From: Sulfurospirillum sp. SCADC | GTDB taxonomy: Bacteria > Campylobacterota > Campylobacteria > Campylobacterales > Sulfurospirillaceae | Reading direction: 5' to 3' | Assembly (NCBI RefSeq): GCF_000743525.1 | Contig: NZ_JQGK01000005.1 | Location: forward strand, 1-64,000 | DNA: 64,000 nucleotides | Program-made: the position numbers and the translations under genes | Shown here: piece by piece, positions 54,281 through 62,702 of the stretch | Layout of the letters: each line of letters opens with the position of its first letter | How positions within the stretch are numbered: position 1 is the stretch's first letter | The notes under the pieces: generated by a model | Databases searched by the model: none | What the model was told of the DNA's origin: nothing | Seen by the model: only the letters and a program-made list of their open reading frames with translations

Positions 54281-54814
54281 ATGAAGAAGATATTACTGGG
54301 TTTATTGGTTCTTCTTGTCGCTGCTGCGGGAGTGCTGTTTTTTTTGAAAGGTAAAGATACGTATGAGAGCAATATCTCCTCTGCGTCACTTACGGATGGG
54401 CTGAATGTTGGCTCAACGATCACTTACACGCTTTTTGATCAATTTGGTAAATCGCATACGTTGGATGATTCGATTCATACGCTCATTTTGGTCTTTGCGA
54501 AAGATACAGGACATGTCGTTAAAGCGTATCTTGGAATGCAAAGTGCGGATTATTTGAACGTTCATCATGTGGCGTTTGTAGCGGACATCAGTCCGATGCC
54601 GGTGGTGATACGCAATACCTTTGCACTTCCCGATCTTAAAACACAGCCCTACAGTGTCAATCTCATTTTGGATGGAACAATCGCAGCGTCTTTGAAAAAT
54701 GGGGCAAAAGTGGATGGCATTACGGTGGTGACACTCAAGAATAAACAGGTCGAAAAAGTGGAGTATGCGGAAGGTGTTGAAGCACTTAAAGCGATGATTG
54801 AGCGAGAAAAATAA
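54281..54814 (+). CDS. Membrane-anchored thioredoxin-fold-like hypothetical protein
   Basis: The 177-residue protein has an N-terminal hydrophobic anchor ('KILLGLLVLLVAAAGVLFF'). The rest, 'GSTITYTLFDQFGKSHTLDD', 'LILVFAKDTGHVVKAYL', resembles the start of a peroxiredoxin/thioredoxin fold, but there is no cysteine in the active-site position. It is likely periplasmic. The function is unknown. Confidence 0.6.
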   Translation: MKKILLGLLVLLVAAAGVLFFLKGKDTYESNISSASLTDGLNVGSTITYTLFDQFGKSHTLDDSIHTLILVFAKDTGHVVKAYLGMQSADYLNVHHVAFVADISPMPVVIRNTFALPDLKTQPYSVNLILDGTIAASLKNGAKVDGITVVTLKNKQVEKVEYAEGVEALKAMIEREK

Positions 54815-54826
54815 AAGGGGTGAGAT

Positions 54827-54845
54827 GGCGTGAGTATCTCACGCC
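54827..54845. terminator. Bidirectional terminator
   Basis: GGCGTGAG pairs perfectly with CTCACGCC around TAT between the converging genes ending at 54814 and 54859. Confidence 0.75.
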
Positions 54846-54858
54846 ACCCTCTTAAAAA

Positions 54859-56643
54859 TTAGTCTTTTTTGTAAGCGTTACGAGGAGCGGCTTTTGGAGC
54901 GCGACCTGCGTCACTGCGTGGAGCGGCTGGTCTGTCGGCTCTTGGAGCGCGTGGCGGTCTGCTGTCTCCACTGTCACGGGTACCTTTGTATCCGCCACCT
55001 TCACGTGGAGCTGAACTGCTTCCCTCTTTTGCAAAAGGGCTACGCTCGCCTCTGCTATCACTTCTAGGAACGCCGTCGCCTCTTGGAGGACGTGCATCTC
55101 TGCTTCCGCCATCACGTGGGTTTGAACCTTTGTATCCGCCGCCATCTCGTGAGCCGCTGCTAGAGTTGCCTCTGTATCCGCCACCTTCACGTGAACCGCC
55201 AGAGTTTCCTCTATAACCGCCGCCACTGCTTCTACCATCACGTGAGCCACCTCTGTAACCGCCACGTCCGCCACGGCTGTTATCACGCTCTTCGATATTT
55301 TTAACAACATTTTCCAATGTTTTTTTATCTAAACCGATTTTATCTGGACCGACTGGAGTATTCTCTTTTAAAAGGTTAGAGAGAAGTTTCAGTGCGATTT
55401 GCGACATATCCATCTCTTCTTCTAAAATAGCAAGCAATTTTGTAGCATTTTCATTGAGCTCTGCATTTTTAATATCTTCAGCAATTTTGATCAGTTTGTT
55501 CTCTTTGACGTCTCGTAAACTTGGAACAATTCGGTGCTCGATTTTAGAACCCACTTTTTTACCGATTCTTTGCATTGAGTGAAATTCGATAGGCGTTACC
55601 AATGTAATCGCAGTCCCTTTTTTACCCGCACGTCCTGTTCTACCAATACGGTGAACATAACTCTCTGGATCAAATGGCATATGGTAGTTGAAAACATGGC
55701 TGATGTCAGCAACGTTTAGACCACGTGCTGCAACATCCGTTGCTACAAGGATTTCGATTTGTGAACTACGGAACGCTTTAATAACGCTCTCACGTTGATT
55801 TTGCTCCATATCGCCGTGCAAACCTTTTGCTGCGTAACCGACTGCCATCAGTTGAGTAGAAAGTCTGTCAACCTCTTTTTTAGTACGGCAGAAGACGATG
55901 GATTTCTCAGGCTCAAGCGCGTCCAAAAGACGAATCATCGCATCGTCTCTCTCGTATTCGTTGATGACGTAGTAAAGTTGTTCGATGTCATCATTCGTCG
56001 TGTGATCTTTTGGCGTGACACTGACAAATTTTGGATCATTTAAAATTTTGCTTGCAAGACGTTTGATGGGATCTGGCATTGTTGCTGAGAAAAGGAGGGT
56101 TTGACGCTCTTTGGGAAGGTAAGTAAAGATCTCTTCGATGTCTTCTAAGAAGCCCATATCTAGCATCTCATCGGCTTCGTCCAAAACAACCATTTTAGGT
56201 GAAAAGCCTGGAAGTCTGCCGTTTTTAAGAAGATCAAGCATACGACCCGGAGTTGCAACGATAACGCTCGCACCTTTTTCGATCAAGCCAATTTGACGTG
56301 AATAAGAGCTACCACCGTAAATCGTTACGGTTTTAACACCACGAAAACGACCGAGTGAGTAAAGCTCATCGCTGACTTGGGTTGCAAGTTCACGTGTGGG
56401 TGTAATGACTAAAAGTTGTACTTTGTTTTGGTGTGGGTCGATCATACTCATGGTAGAAAGACCAAATGCAGCCGTTTTACCCGTACCTGTTTGTGCTTGT
56501 GCAACGATGTCGTTACCGGCTAAAACTAAAGGGATTGATTCTGCTTGGACGGGACTTGGTTCTGTAAAGCCAGCTTCTACGACGGCTTTAAGGATCTCTG
56601 GGTGTAAGCCAAATGTTTCAAATGTGATTGTGTTGTTTTCCAT
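54859..56643 (-). CDS. DEAD-box RNA helicase with Arg/Gly-rich tail
   Basis: The 594-residue protein unwinds RNA in ribosome assembly or mRNA decay, like DeaD/CsdA. It has the Q motif, Walker A 'AQTGTGKTAA', 'VLDEADEMLDMG', 'LFSATMP' and 'HRIGRTGRAG'. The last 140 residues are low-complexity Gly/Arg/Ser/Asp repeats ('GGYRGNSGGSREG…'), then Pro/Arg-rich sequence, an RNA-binding tail. The opposite strand is also open there by composition. A long structured leader precedes the start. Confidence 0.92.
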   Translation of the reverse strand: MENNTITFETFGLHPEILKAVVEAGFTEPSPVQAESIPLVLAGNDIVAQAQTGTGKTAAFGLSTMSMIDPHQNKVQLLVITPTRELATQVSDELYSLGRFRGVKTVTIYGGSSYSRQIGLIEKGASVIVATPGRMLDLLKNGRLPGFSPKMVVLDEADEMLDMGFLEDIEEIFTYLPKERQTLLFSATMPDPIKRLASKILNDPKFVSVTPKDHTTNDDIEQLYYVINEYERDDAMIRLLDALEPEKSIVFCRTKKEVDRLSTQLMAVGYAAKGLHGDMEQNQRESVIKAFRSSQIEILVATDVAARGLNVADISHVFNYHMPFDPESYVHRIGRTGRAGKKGTAITLVTPIEFHSMQRIGKKVGSKIEHRIVPSLRDVKENKLIKIAEDIKNAELNENATKLLAILEEEMDMSQIALKLLSNLLKENTPVGPDKIGLDKKTLENVVKNIEERDNSRGGRGGYRGGSRDGRSSGGGYRGNSGGSREGGGYRGNSSSGSRDGGGYKGSNPRDGGSRDARPPRGDGVPRSDSRGERSPFAKEGSSSAPREGGGYKGTRDSGDSRPPRAPRADRPAAPRSDAGRAPKAAPRNAYKKD

Positions 56644-56860
56644 GTGTTTTCCATGTGTTTGATTTTTTCAAAACAATACTAACGTGCGCTCGGCACAAAA
56701 CTCATGTACATAAAAATTTTAATGGGGAATAAACCCGTCAATATCGTATGCAAAAACCTACATACTCACTGAGGATTTCTCAAATCTGGTAGGTTTTAGG
56801 TGAAGTTCTTTTTTAATGAAGTTCTGAAATTGTGGTCATTATAGTGGAATTAGATTAAAA
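56644..56860 (-). promoter_or_regulatory. Promoter and long structured leader of the helicase gene
   Basis: A TATAAT on the minus strand (about 56835-56840) would start transcription about 185 bases before the ATG. The leader contains a nine-base-pair stem (AAAACCTAC near 56751 with GTAGGTTTT near 56787). Cold-induced or autoregulated DEAD-box genes often have such leaders. Confidence 0.45.
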
Positions 56861-56890
56861 CAATATTAAGGTTTGGAAGTGGTTTGGTGT

Positions 56891-57505
56891 TTATCCACTG
56901 TTTTGCGTCCAGTCAAACTCCATTTGTTTGGCAGTTTGAAGTGCAAGTTCTCGCCCCATCAGACGCTCCACCAGATGTAAACTCATGTCGATGCCAGCCG
57001 AAATGCCTGCGGAGGTGACGATGGAATTTTCATCGACCCAGCGCATTTTTTCTTTTACATGTAAGGTTGGAAACAGGGTACGAAGATCGTCAATGTCTTC
57101 CCAGTGCGTTGTCGAAGATTTACCTTCTAACAGTCCTGCTTTTGCGAGCAAAAAAGCCCCCGTGCAGATGGACGCAGTGATGGTGGTGAACGTTGAAGTA
57201 CTTTTGATCCATGCGATCACATCGTTATCTTCCATCTCTTTGGTGACCACGCCACCCGGAATGAGCAAAAGATCGGGCGTGGGATGCGATGTCATCGAAT
57301 AATCAGGATGGAGTTTAAGTCCGGCTCTAGCGTAAATGGATTGTTTCGTTTTGCCGATGGTGAAGACCTCAAAAGGCGGATGGGCGAGAGATGAAGCCGT
57401 TTTATTAAAGACGCGTGACGCGGTTGTAAAAACTTCATAGGGCCCAGCAAAATCAAGCACTTCCACATTGTCAAAGATAAAAATCCCCACTGAATATGCC
57501 ATCAA
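56891..57505 (-). CDS. DJ-1/PfpI-family protein (GlxA-like)
   Basis: The 204-residue protein has 'IFIFDNVEVLDFAGPYEVF', 'DLLLIPGG' and the nucleophilic cysteine in 'ASICTGAFLLAKAG', followed by 'THWEDIDDL'. It is the amidase-like domain of the GlxA group without the AraC domain. Activities in this family include isonitrile hydratase and stress chaperones. It starts just after the ArsS-like kinase gene, and the palindrome at 57513 runs into its ribosome site (AAAGGAAA). Confidence 0.85.
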   Translation of the reverse strand: MMAYSVGIFIFDNVEVLDFAGPYEVFTTASRVFNKTASSLAHPPFEVFTIGKTKQSIYARAGLKLHPDYSMTSHPTPDLLLIPGGVVTKEMEDNDVIAWIKSTSTFTTITASICTGAFLLAKAGLLEGKSSTTHWEDIDDLRTLFPTLHVKEKMRWVDENSIVTSAGISAGIDMSLHLVERLMGRELALQTAKQMEFDWTQNSG

Positions 57506-57512
57506 ATTTCCT

Positions 57513-58742
57513 TTACATGTAAATCGTAAAACAGTTCATGCCTGCTTCGTGTTTGTAATCAAGTCGCATGCCATGTAGGCGAATGACGTGCCAGGTGATA
57601 AAGAGTCCAAACCCAAGACCGCGTGAGCTTTTTTGCTTTTTGCCCTCAAGAAAGTAGGGCTCGGCGTAGCGATCAATGGGAAACTCTAACGCAGGCGCAT
57701 GGTTGGAAATGGTAATGGTTTTAAGATCATTGCAAAGGGTGACGTGGTGGTCGTCCGAGTAGTTGATGCCATTGTCCAAAAGGTTTTTCAGTGCCACACC
57801 AAAAAGCTCAAAATCCACCTCCAATTCCATCGGCATCAGTTTACATGTAATGCTTTCGCGTTTGTCATCTAAGATGTCAAGCGCAAAGTCCACCACGTCT
57901 TCAATATGATAACGATTGATTTCCAACTTGAGTTCATCGGCACTCAGTTTTTCAATGCGCGAAAACTCTTCCAAAAGCGCTTCTTGACGGTTGAAGACAT
58001 TTTGCAAGATCCTCGCATAAGCGGTATCTTCGATCATTTCAGCGGCGAGTTTCCCTTTGGTAATGGGCGTTTTGAGCTCGTGCATGATGTTGCGCAAAAA
58101 GAGCTGTCTGGAGTCTCGAAGCGACTTGATCTTGAAAACGGCACTGTCAAATTCATTGGCAAGGGCGGCGATTTCGTCTTTTTTACTGCTTTTACATGTA
58201 ATGTCATAATCCCCATTGGCAAAGTGTTTGATCTTCTCTCTGAGGGTTTTAAGTGGCAAAATGCTTCGAATAATGCCAATGTATAAAAAGATGACAAACG
58301 CAAGGCTGATAAGAGGCAAGATGAGGCGGGGCATCATCTCTTTTTTTAAAGGCGTTTCAAAGACGATGGGAGGCGCGTCACGTGAGAGTAAAATCGTATA
58401 AATGTGCATACGGTATGGCACCGAATCGATCATAAAATGAAACCGCTCTTCCATGCGTTTTATCGGAAAAGGTTTGGGTGGACGTGGGCGTTCGAGAATT
58501 TTTTGTTTGAGCGCCTCATCGGTAATCAGTTTAAACCCGATCTCTTCCATCTTGTCAAAGTCAATCGCTTTTGTGGAACGATCAAACGAAGAGCGTAAGG
58601 CAACGCGCGAGTAGTCAAACATCGTTTGAAGCTCCCTGTTGGTTTCATACTGTGCAATGGAGACAAAGATCGCCGTGATGCCAAACAACGAGAGGGCAAA
58701 AATGAGCGAAATACGCGTGATGATGGAGTGGTACCACCTCAT
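57513..58742 (-). CDS. Sensor histidine kinase (ArsS-like pair 2)
   Basis: The 409-residue kinase has membrane helices at about 10-32 and 140-165 around a periplasmic region with a Pro/Arg stretch ('ERPRPPKPFPIKRMEERFHF'), a HAMP part, H-box 'IMHELKTPITKGK' (His near 220) and an ATPase domain with 'NLLDNGINYS' and 'RGLGFGLFITWHV'. It is a paralogue of the kinase at 41707. Its stop codon lies inside TTACATGTAA at 57513, and two further copies occur inside the gene, read as Thr-Cys-Lys. Confidence 0.9.
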   Translation of the reverse strand: MRWYHSIITRISLIFALSLFGITAIFVSIAQYETNRELQTMFDYSRVALRSSFDRSTKAIDFDKMEEIGFKLITDEALKQKILERPRPPKPFPIKRMEERFHFMIDSVPYRMHIYTILLSRDAPPIVFETPLKKEMMPRLILPLISLAFVIFLYIGIIRSILPLKTLREKIKHFANGDYDITCKSSKKDEIAALANEFDSAVFKIKSLRDSRQLFLRNIMHELKTPITKGKLAAEMIEDTAYARILQNVFNRQEALLEEFSRIEKLSADELKLEINRYHIEDVVDFALDILDDKRESITCKLMPMELEVDFELFGVALKNLLDNGINYSDDHHVTLCNDLKTITISNHAPALEFPIDRYAEPYFLEGKKQKSSRGLGFGLFITWHVIRLHGMRLDYKHEAGMNCFTIYM

Positions 58743-59419
58743 GCTTGAAGCCTGTACCCAATACCTCTGACCGAATGAATGAGTTTTGGCTCTTTAGAAC
58801 TTTCGCCTAATTTGGTGCGAATACGGCTGATAAGCACGTCAAGGCTTCGGCTTTCATTCTCTTCATTGAGACTCAGCGCACTGTTAAGCAGCTCCGTTCG
58901 AGAGACCACACAGTTGTTTTTTTTGATGAGGTGCGTGAGCACGTCGTATTCAGCAGGGGTTAGCGTAAGCGGTGTGCCTTGAAAAAAGATGGTATGGCTC
59001 TCCTCTTTGAGAATCAGTGTTGAATGACTCGTCTCTTCGCTCACTGTGTTGCTTTTTTTGTAGCGTCTAAGGACACTAATGATGCGCGCGTAAAGTTCTT
59101 TGGGCTCATACGGTTTTGGTAAATAGTCATCTGCCCCAAGTTCCAAGCCTACGATTTTATCTTCCAAATCGCTTCGCGCAGAGGAGATGATGATAGGAAT
59201 GTCACTTTTAGCGCGCACTTCTTTGCAGATCTCTAGACCATCCATACCGGGCAAAGAGAGGTCTAAAATGAGCAGATCGTATTTGGTAAGGCTGAGCGCA
59301 CTGATGCCAAGATAGGGGTCATCGTAATTGGTAACGGTGATGTTATAGCGTTTCAAAAAACTGCATAAGATTTCGGCAAGTTCGACATCATCCTCGATCA
59401 TTATGAGGTTTGGTTGCAT
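58739..59419 (-). CDS. OmpR-type response regulator (ArsR-like pair 2)
   Basis: The 226-residue protein has a receiver with phospho-Asp in 'LLILDLSLPGMDG', 'PIIISSARSDLEDKIVG' and 'LPKPYEPKEL', and a winged-helix domain ending 'VRGIGYRLQA'. It is a paralogue of the regulator at 41043. It overlaps its kinase gene by four bases and follows a PAS-protein gene by 37 bases. Confidence 0.9.
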   Translation of the reverse strand: MQPNLIMIEDDVELAEILCSFLKRYNITVTNYDDPYLGISALSLTKYDLLILDLSLPGMDGLEICKEVRAKSDIPIIISSARSDLEDKIVGLELGADDYLPKPYEPKELYARIISVLRRYKKSNTVSEETSHSTLILKEESHTIFFQGTPLTLTPAEYDVLTHLIKKNNCVVSRTELLNSALSLNEENESRSLDVLISRIRTKLGESSKEPKLIHSVRGIGYRLQA

Positions 59420-59456
59420 GGTGTATCCTGAAAATTTGTCTTAAACAATCATACCT

Positions 59457-60593
59457 CTACTCTTTGAACGGTTTGTTAATGCAAAATCCACAGAGCAATT
59501 TCTCATTTTCTTCATCAATGGTAAATTTATAGAGATGAAAAGGCGTGTTCAACCCTTCTGCTGTGGGAAGGATAATATCGTGCTCAAGGACGCCTTCATA
59601 AAGGCTCAAACGATCCGTCTCTGCAATATCGGCGGCTGTTTTTTCGTTGAAAAGGCTCAGAGCTGTTTTGTTTTTCCATGTTTTAAAGCCTAAGAATTTT
59701 TGGTAGGCTTGGTTCATGTACAGATACGCTCCGTGTGCATTTTTAATAAAACAGAGTGCTGGAATATGTTCCACAAAAGCGATAAAGCGTTCGTGTTCCG
59801 CGCGTTCTAAAACCTCTTCAATTTTACGGTTGCTGATGTCTCGAATGGTACCCACCATACGAATGGGCTGCTCATTTTTGCCGACAATCACCTTGCCTCG
59901 GACATTGACCCAGCGCAGAGGATCGCTCCCACGCACGCGGTGATCGACCACAAACAGATCGCTTTTAGCATCCAAATGTGCTTTGAGGCGTTCATTGACC
60001 AGCGCCATATCTTTGGAGTGGACTAAATTGAGCCATGAAGAGAGGGTGGAGGGGTGATCTTTGGCTTCATAGCCCATGAGTTGCTTCCATTTTGAAGAGT
60101 AAAAAATGGTTTCGCTTTTAATATCCCAATCCCACAGTGCCTCATCGCTTCCCTCAAGGGCGAGTTCTAAACGCTCTTTTTGCTGCATCAACAAGGCTTT
60201 GCTTTTATGCCAATGCGCAATATCCACAATCATCGCTACAAAATCACCCGTTGCGCTTAGAAGTGGCGCTGTGTAGATCAGCGTTTGCTTGGTGATGCCA
60301 TTGTCAAATTGAAGCTCCATCGCGTGTTCGCCGTTTTTTGGAAGGGTGCTTAAAAGCTCGGCATTCTCTTTGCTCATCGTTCCAAAAGCGTGCGTAAAAG
60401 CTTTATTGGTGAACCATTGCGCATTTTTTTTGTAGAGAATGGGCAGAGGCATGGCTTGAAATGTCTCTGCTTCTTGCTGAGGGGGTTGCTTGGGTGTTTG
60501 AGCGCATGATTGGAGTTTTTGAAGGCGAAAGTAGAGTGTTAAGGAGATAACTCCTAAAAAAGCGATGATGGCAGAAAGGATTATTTGTGACAT
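59457..60593 (-). CDS. Membrane-anchored multi-PAS protein without output domain
   Basis: The 378-residue protein has an N-terminal membrane helix ('IILSAIIAFLGVISLTLYF'), a first PAS-like unit (about 40-135), a typical PAS_3/PAC unit ('LWDWDIKSETIFYSSKWKQLMGY' to 'GTIRDISNRK', about 145-255) and a third PAS ('HIPALCFIKNAHGAYLYMNQAY'). No kinase, GGDEF or methyl-accepting domain follows. It heads the operon with the ArsRS-like pair, so it may sense a signal and pass it by protein contact. Confidence 0.82.
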   Translation of the reverse strand: MSQIILSAIIAFLGVISLTLYFRLQKLQSCAQTPKQPPQQEAETFQAMPLPILYKKNAQWFTNKAFTHAFGTMSKENAELLSTLPKNGEHAMELQFDNGITKQTLIYTAPLLSATGDFVAMIVDIAHWHKSKALLMQQKERLELALEGSDEALWDWDIKSETIFYSSKWKQLMGYEAKDHPSTLSSWLNLVHSKDMALVNERLKAHLDAKSDLFVVDHRVRGSDPLRWVNVRGKVIVGKNEQPIRMVGTIRDISNRKIEEVLERAEHERFIAFVEHIPALCFIKNAHGAYLYMNQAYQKFLGFKTWKNKTALSLFNEKTAADIAETDRLSLYEGVLEHDIILPTAEGLNTPFHLYKFTIDEENEKLLCGFCINKPFKE

Positions 60594-60617
60594 ACCAACC
60601 TCTTTGAGATGGAGTTG

Positions 60618-60639
60618 ATCCCGCCCTTAAGAGCGGGAT
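60618..60639 (-). terminator. Hairpin between the DsbC-like and PAS genes
   Basis: ATCCCGC pairs with GCGGGAT around an eight-base loop, 16 bases after the DsbC-like stop codon. No clear U tract follows, so it may be a weak terminator. Confidence 0.45.
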
Positions 60640-60655
60640 ACAAAGGCGGTGAGAG

Positions 60656-61375
60656 TTACTTTAAAAGCTCTTTCTCTTTTACGATAAATGGAACACCTTT
60701 GATGCCAGCACCAAAGTATTTTAGCTTTAGCTCATCAATATGCGCGACATCTGCGTCGCTGACTTTTTGATCAAATTTGACGTTTTCATCGTAGTATTTT
60801 TTCAAGATTTTGATCTTCTCTGCATCGGTTTTGACTTTGGCTGTTTCATTGTAAATGACCACTGATTTTTCAAGAGAACTGCGCTCATGCACCGGTGTAA
60901 AAATCAACTTAAGGTTGTTGGTCGCAAGGCGTTGCTCGATTTGGGCAAGCTCTTGACGACAGTAAGGACACTCAGGATCGGTGAAGACGACTAAGGTCTC
61001 TTTTTTAGGGTCATTGCCCAAAGAGATCACATTTTTCTTCTCCTCTTTTTTGTAGATTGCTGAGAGTTTTTTCTGAAGCTCTGCCATCTCCATCATCTCT
61101 TTGATGCTTCCACCTTGTTTGATACTGATGACATCAGGGAAGATGAGGTCATCTTTGGTGAAGATGCTCAGTTTTTGTGAACGTGTTCCATCGCTAAGAC
61201 TCAGGGTCACGAAATCCATACCATCAATGCCTTCAACGGCTTTACGAGAGACGATTTCAATGGTGATGTTGGGAACTTGCACGGTTGATTTGAAGTGTTC
61301 AACAATTTGTGCGTCGGTTGCTGCAAAAAGAGTGGTTGAGAAAAGTGCAACAAGCGTTAAAAGATATTTTTTCAT
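60656..61375 (-). CDS. Periplasmic DsbC/DsbG-like thiol isomerase
   Basis: The 239-residue protein has a signal peptide ('MKKYLLTLVALFSTTLFA'), an N-terminal dimerisation-like part, and a thioredoxin domain with 'VVFTDPECPYCRQEL' (active-site CPYC) and the cis-Pro loop 'KGVPFIV'. It fits disulfide isomerases or reductases of the DsbC group. No DsbD is next to it. Confidence 0.87.
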   Translation of the reverse strand: MKKYLLTLVALFSTTLFAATDAQIVEHFKSTVQVPNITIEIVSRKAVEGIDGMDFVTLSLSDGTRSQKLSIFTKDDLIFPDVISIKQGGSIKEMMEMAELQKKLSAIYKKEEKKNVISLGNDPKKETLVVFTDPECPYCRQELAQIEQRLATNNLKLIFTPVHERSSLEKSVVIYNETAKVKTDAEKIKILKKYYDENVKFDQKVSDADVAHIDELKLKYFGAGIKGVPFIVKEKELLK

Positions 61376-61469
61376 TCATTTTCCTTGTAAGTTGCAGAAA
61401 CTAATCTGCATGAAATGTAAGGTATTATACAATAAAACCAATCATAGTTTGTTAATCAAAGGTCAATGA

Positions 61470-61676
61470 ATGCTAGAGAATGCCGATAAAATGGCACTTA
61501 TACACGAGATAGAACTGCTTATAGAATCCGACCCAAATGCACCCATTTCTTCATTTTCAATGCTAGAGTTCTTGGAATTGGACGATTTGGTTTCGATGCG
61601 CGACGCACTTATACGCTCCAAAGCGAACCGTTCAGCGGAGAATGAGAAGTGGTTTGATGAGCTGTGTAAAAAGTAA
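61470..61676 (+). CDS. Small acidic hypothetical protein
   Basis: The 68-residue protein ('MALIHEIELLIESDPNAPI…') is predicted to be mostly helical, with 'LEFLELDDLVSMRDALIRSK'. It lies 27 bases before the HD-domain gene and may be in its operon. No family is recognised; it is unlikely to be a shadow, because the opposite frame has no support. Confidence 0.55.
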   Translation: MLENADKMALIHEIELLIESDPNAPISSFSMLEFLELDDLVSMRDALIRSKANRSAENEKWFDELCKK

Positions 61677-61703
61677 AACATCATTTACATGTAAAGGTTT
61701 ATA

Positions 61704-62663
61704 ATGCGTGAAAAATGGGCGTATTTAAATGACATTGAGGGCTGCGAGGTCGTAGCCCTTTACACCCTTCACAATTTGCTTGAGATCGCGTATCTCAAAG
61801 AGGGTAAACAGCAAAGCCTGACGATCAATTTTCATGTCGCAGGCGGTGCGATGGGATATGTGGAGTGTTTTGAGTTTGATTCGATCCCGCTTCCGCCTGC
61901 AAAAGAGCGCCATCATTGTGAGCTTCAAACGATTTTACATGTAAACCTTTATGGAAGCGATAACGGTTGGGAATGTTACGAAGAGCTTGAGTTGGTCTGT
62001 GAAAAAGCGAATTATCTTCTTTATTTTAGCGACGGCGAGGTCTACGCTACCATCGTAAAAGATCGCGCACCAAGCTTTCCCAAATTTCCTCATGTGGAAG
62101 CAAGCTTACCCAAAGAGCTTTTTAGCGTGGATTTTTTCAAAGAAAACCTCGCCTTTGCCTTTTGTGCGCACGGTGAACAAAAGACGCCACACGGGTTGCC
62201 TTACTCGATGCACCTTTTAAGTGTCACCGCCGAAGTGATCAATGCTTTAGCGTGTGAACCCCTCAGCTACGATGAAGCCAATGTGGCGATAGCGTGCGCC
62301 CTTTTGCACGATGTGAACGAAGATACGATCACCAAAATTACCAAAGAGAGCCCTTTAGCTGGCAATAAAGAGGTGATCGCTAAAGGCGTTTTAGCACTCA
62401 CGAAAGATAAAAGTTTACCCTCCAAAGAGGCGCAAATGCGCGATAGCTTAGAGAGACTCAAACAGCGTCAAAACTGCGTCGCAATGGTCAAACTGGCTGA
62501 CCGCATCACCAATCTTGGCGAGCCTCCCAAGCAGTGGGATGCCGCGAAAAAAAGAGTGTACCTAGAAGAAGCCAAGGTGATTTTGCGAGAACTTGGCTAT
62601 GCGCATCGCTATCTCGCCACGAAATTAAGCGAAAAAATTGAGGCGTATGCGCTTTACATGTAA
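61704..62663 (+). CDS. SpoT-like HD hydrolase with novel N-terminal domain
   Basis: The 319-residue protein has a C-terminal HD domain with 'PYSMHLLSVTAEV', 'ALLHDVNEDT' and 'MVKLADRITNL', the metal-binding His, His-Asp and Asp of ppGpp hydrolases such as SpoT and Mesh1. The N-terminal 145 residues ('VALYTLHNLLEIAYLKEGK…') match no family I know. There is no synthetase domain. It may degrade (p)ppGpp or another nucleotide. TTACATGTAAAGG gives the ribosome site, another copy is read 'ILHVNL', and a third supplies the stop codon. Confidence 0.82.
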   Translation: MREKWAYLNDIEGCEVVALYTLHNLLEIAYLKEGKQQSLTINFHVAGGAMGYVECFEFDSIPLPPAKERHHCELQTILHVNLYGSDNGWECYEELELVCEKANYLLYFSDGEVYATIVKDRAPSFPKFPHVEASLPKELFSVDFFKENLAFAFCAHGEQKTPHGLPYSMHLLSVTAEVINALACEPLSYDEANVAIACALLHDVNEDTITKITKESPLAGNKEVIAKGVLALTKDKSLPSKEAQMRDSLERLKQRQNCVAMVKLADRITNLGEPPKQWDAAKKRVYLEEAKVILRELGYAHRYLATKLSEKIEAYALYM

Positions 62664-62702
62664 AAGCGTTATAGCATTCAAATGGGAGATATTTCTCACT
62701 TG

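Noticed and set aside
54852-55310. A 152-codon Ala/Val-rich frame inside the DEAD-box helicase gene
   Set aside because: It is an alternative-frame reading of the Gly/Arg repeat tail; the helicase frame has clear motifs.
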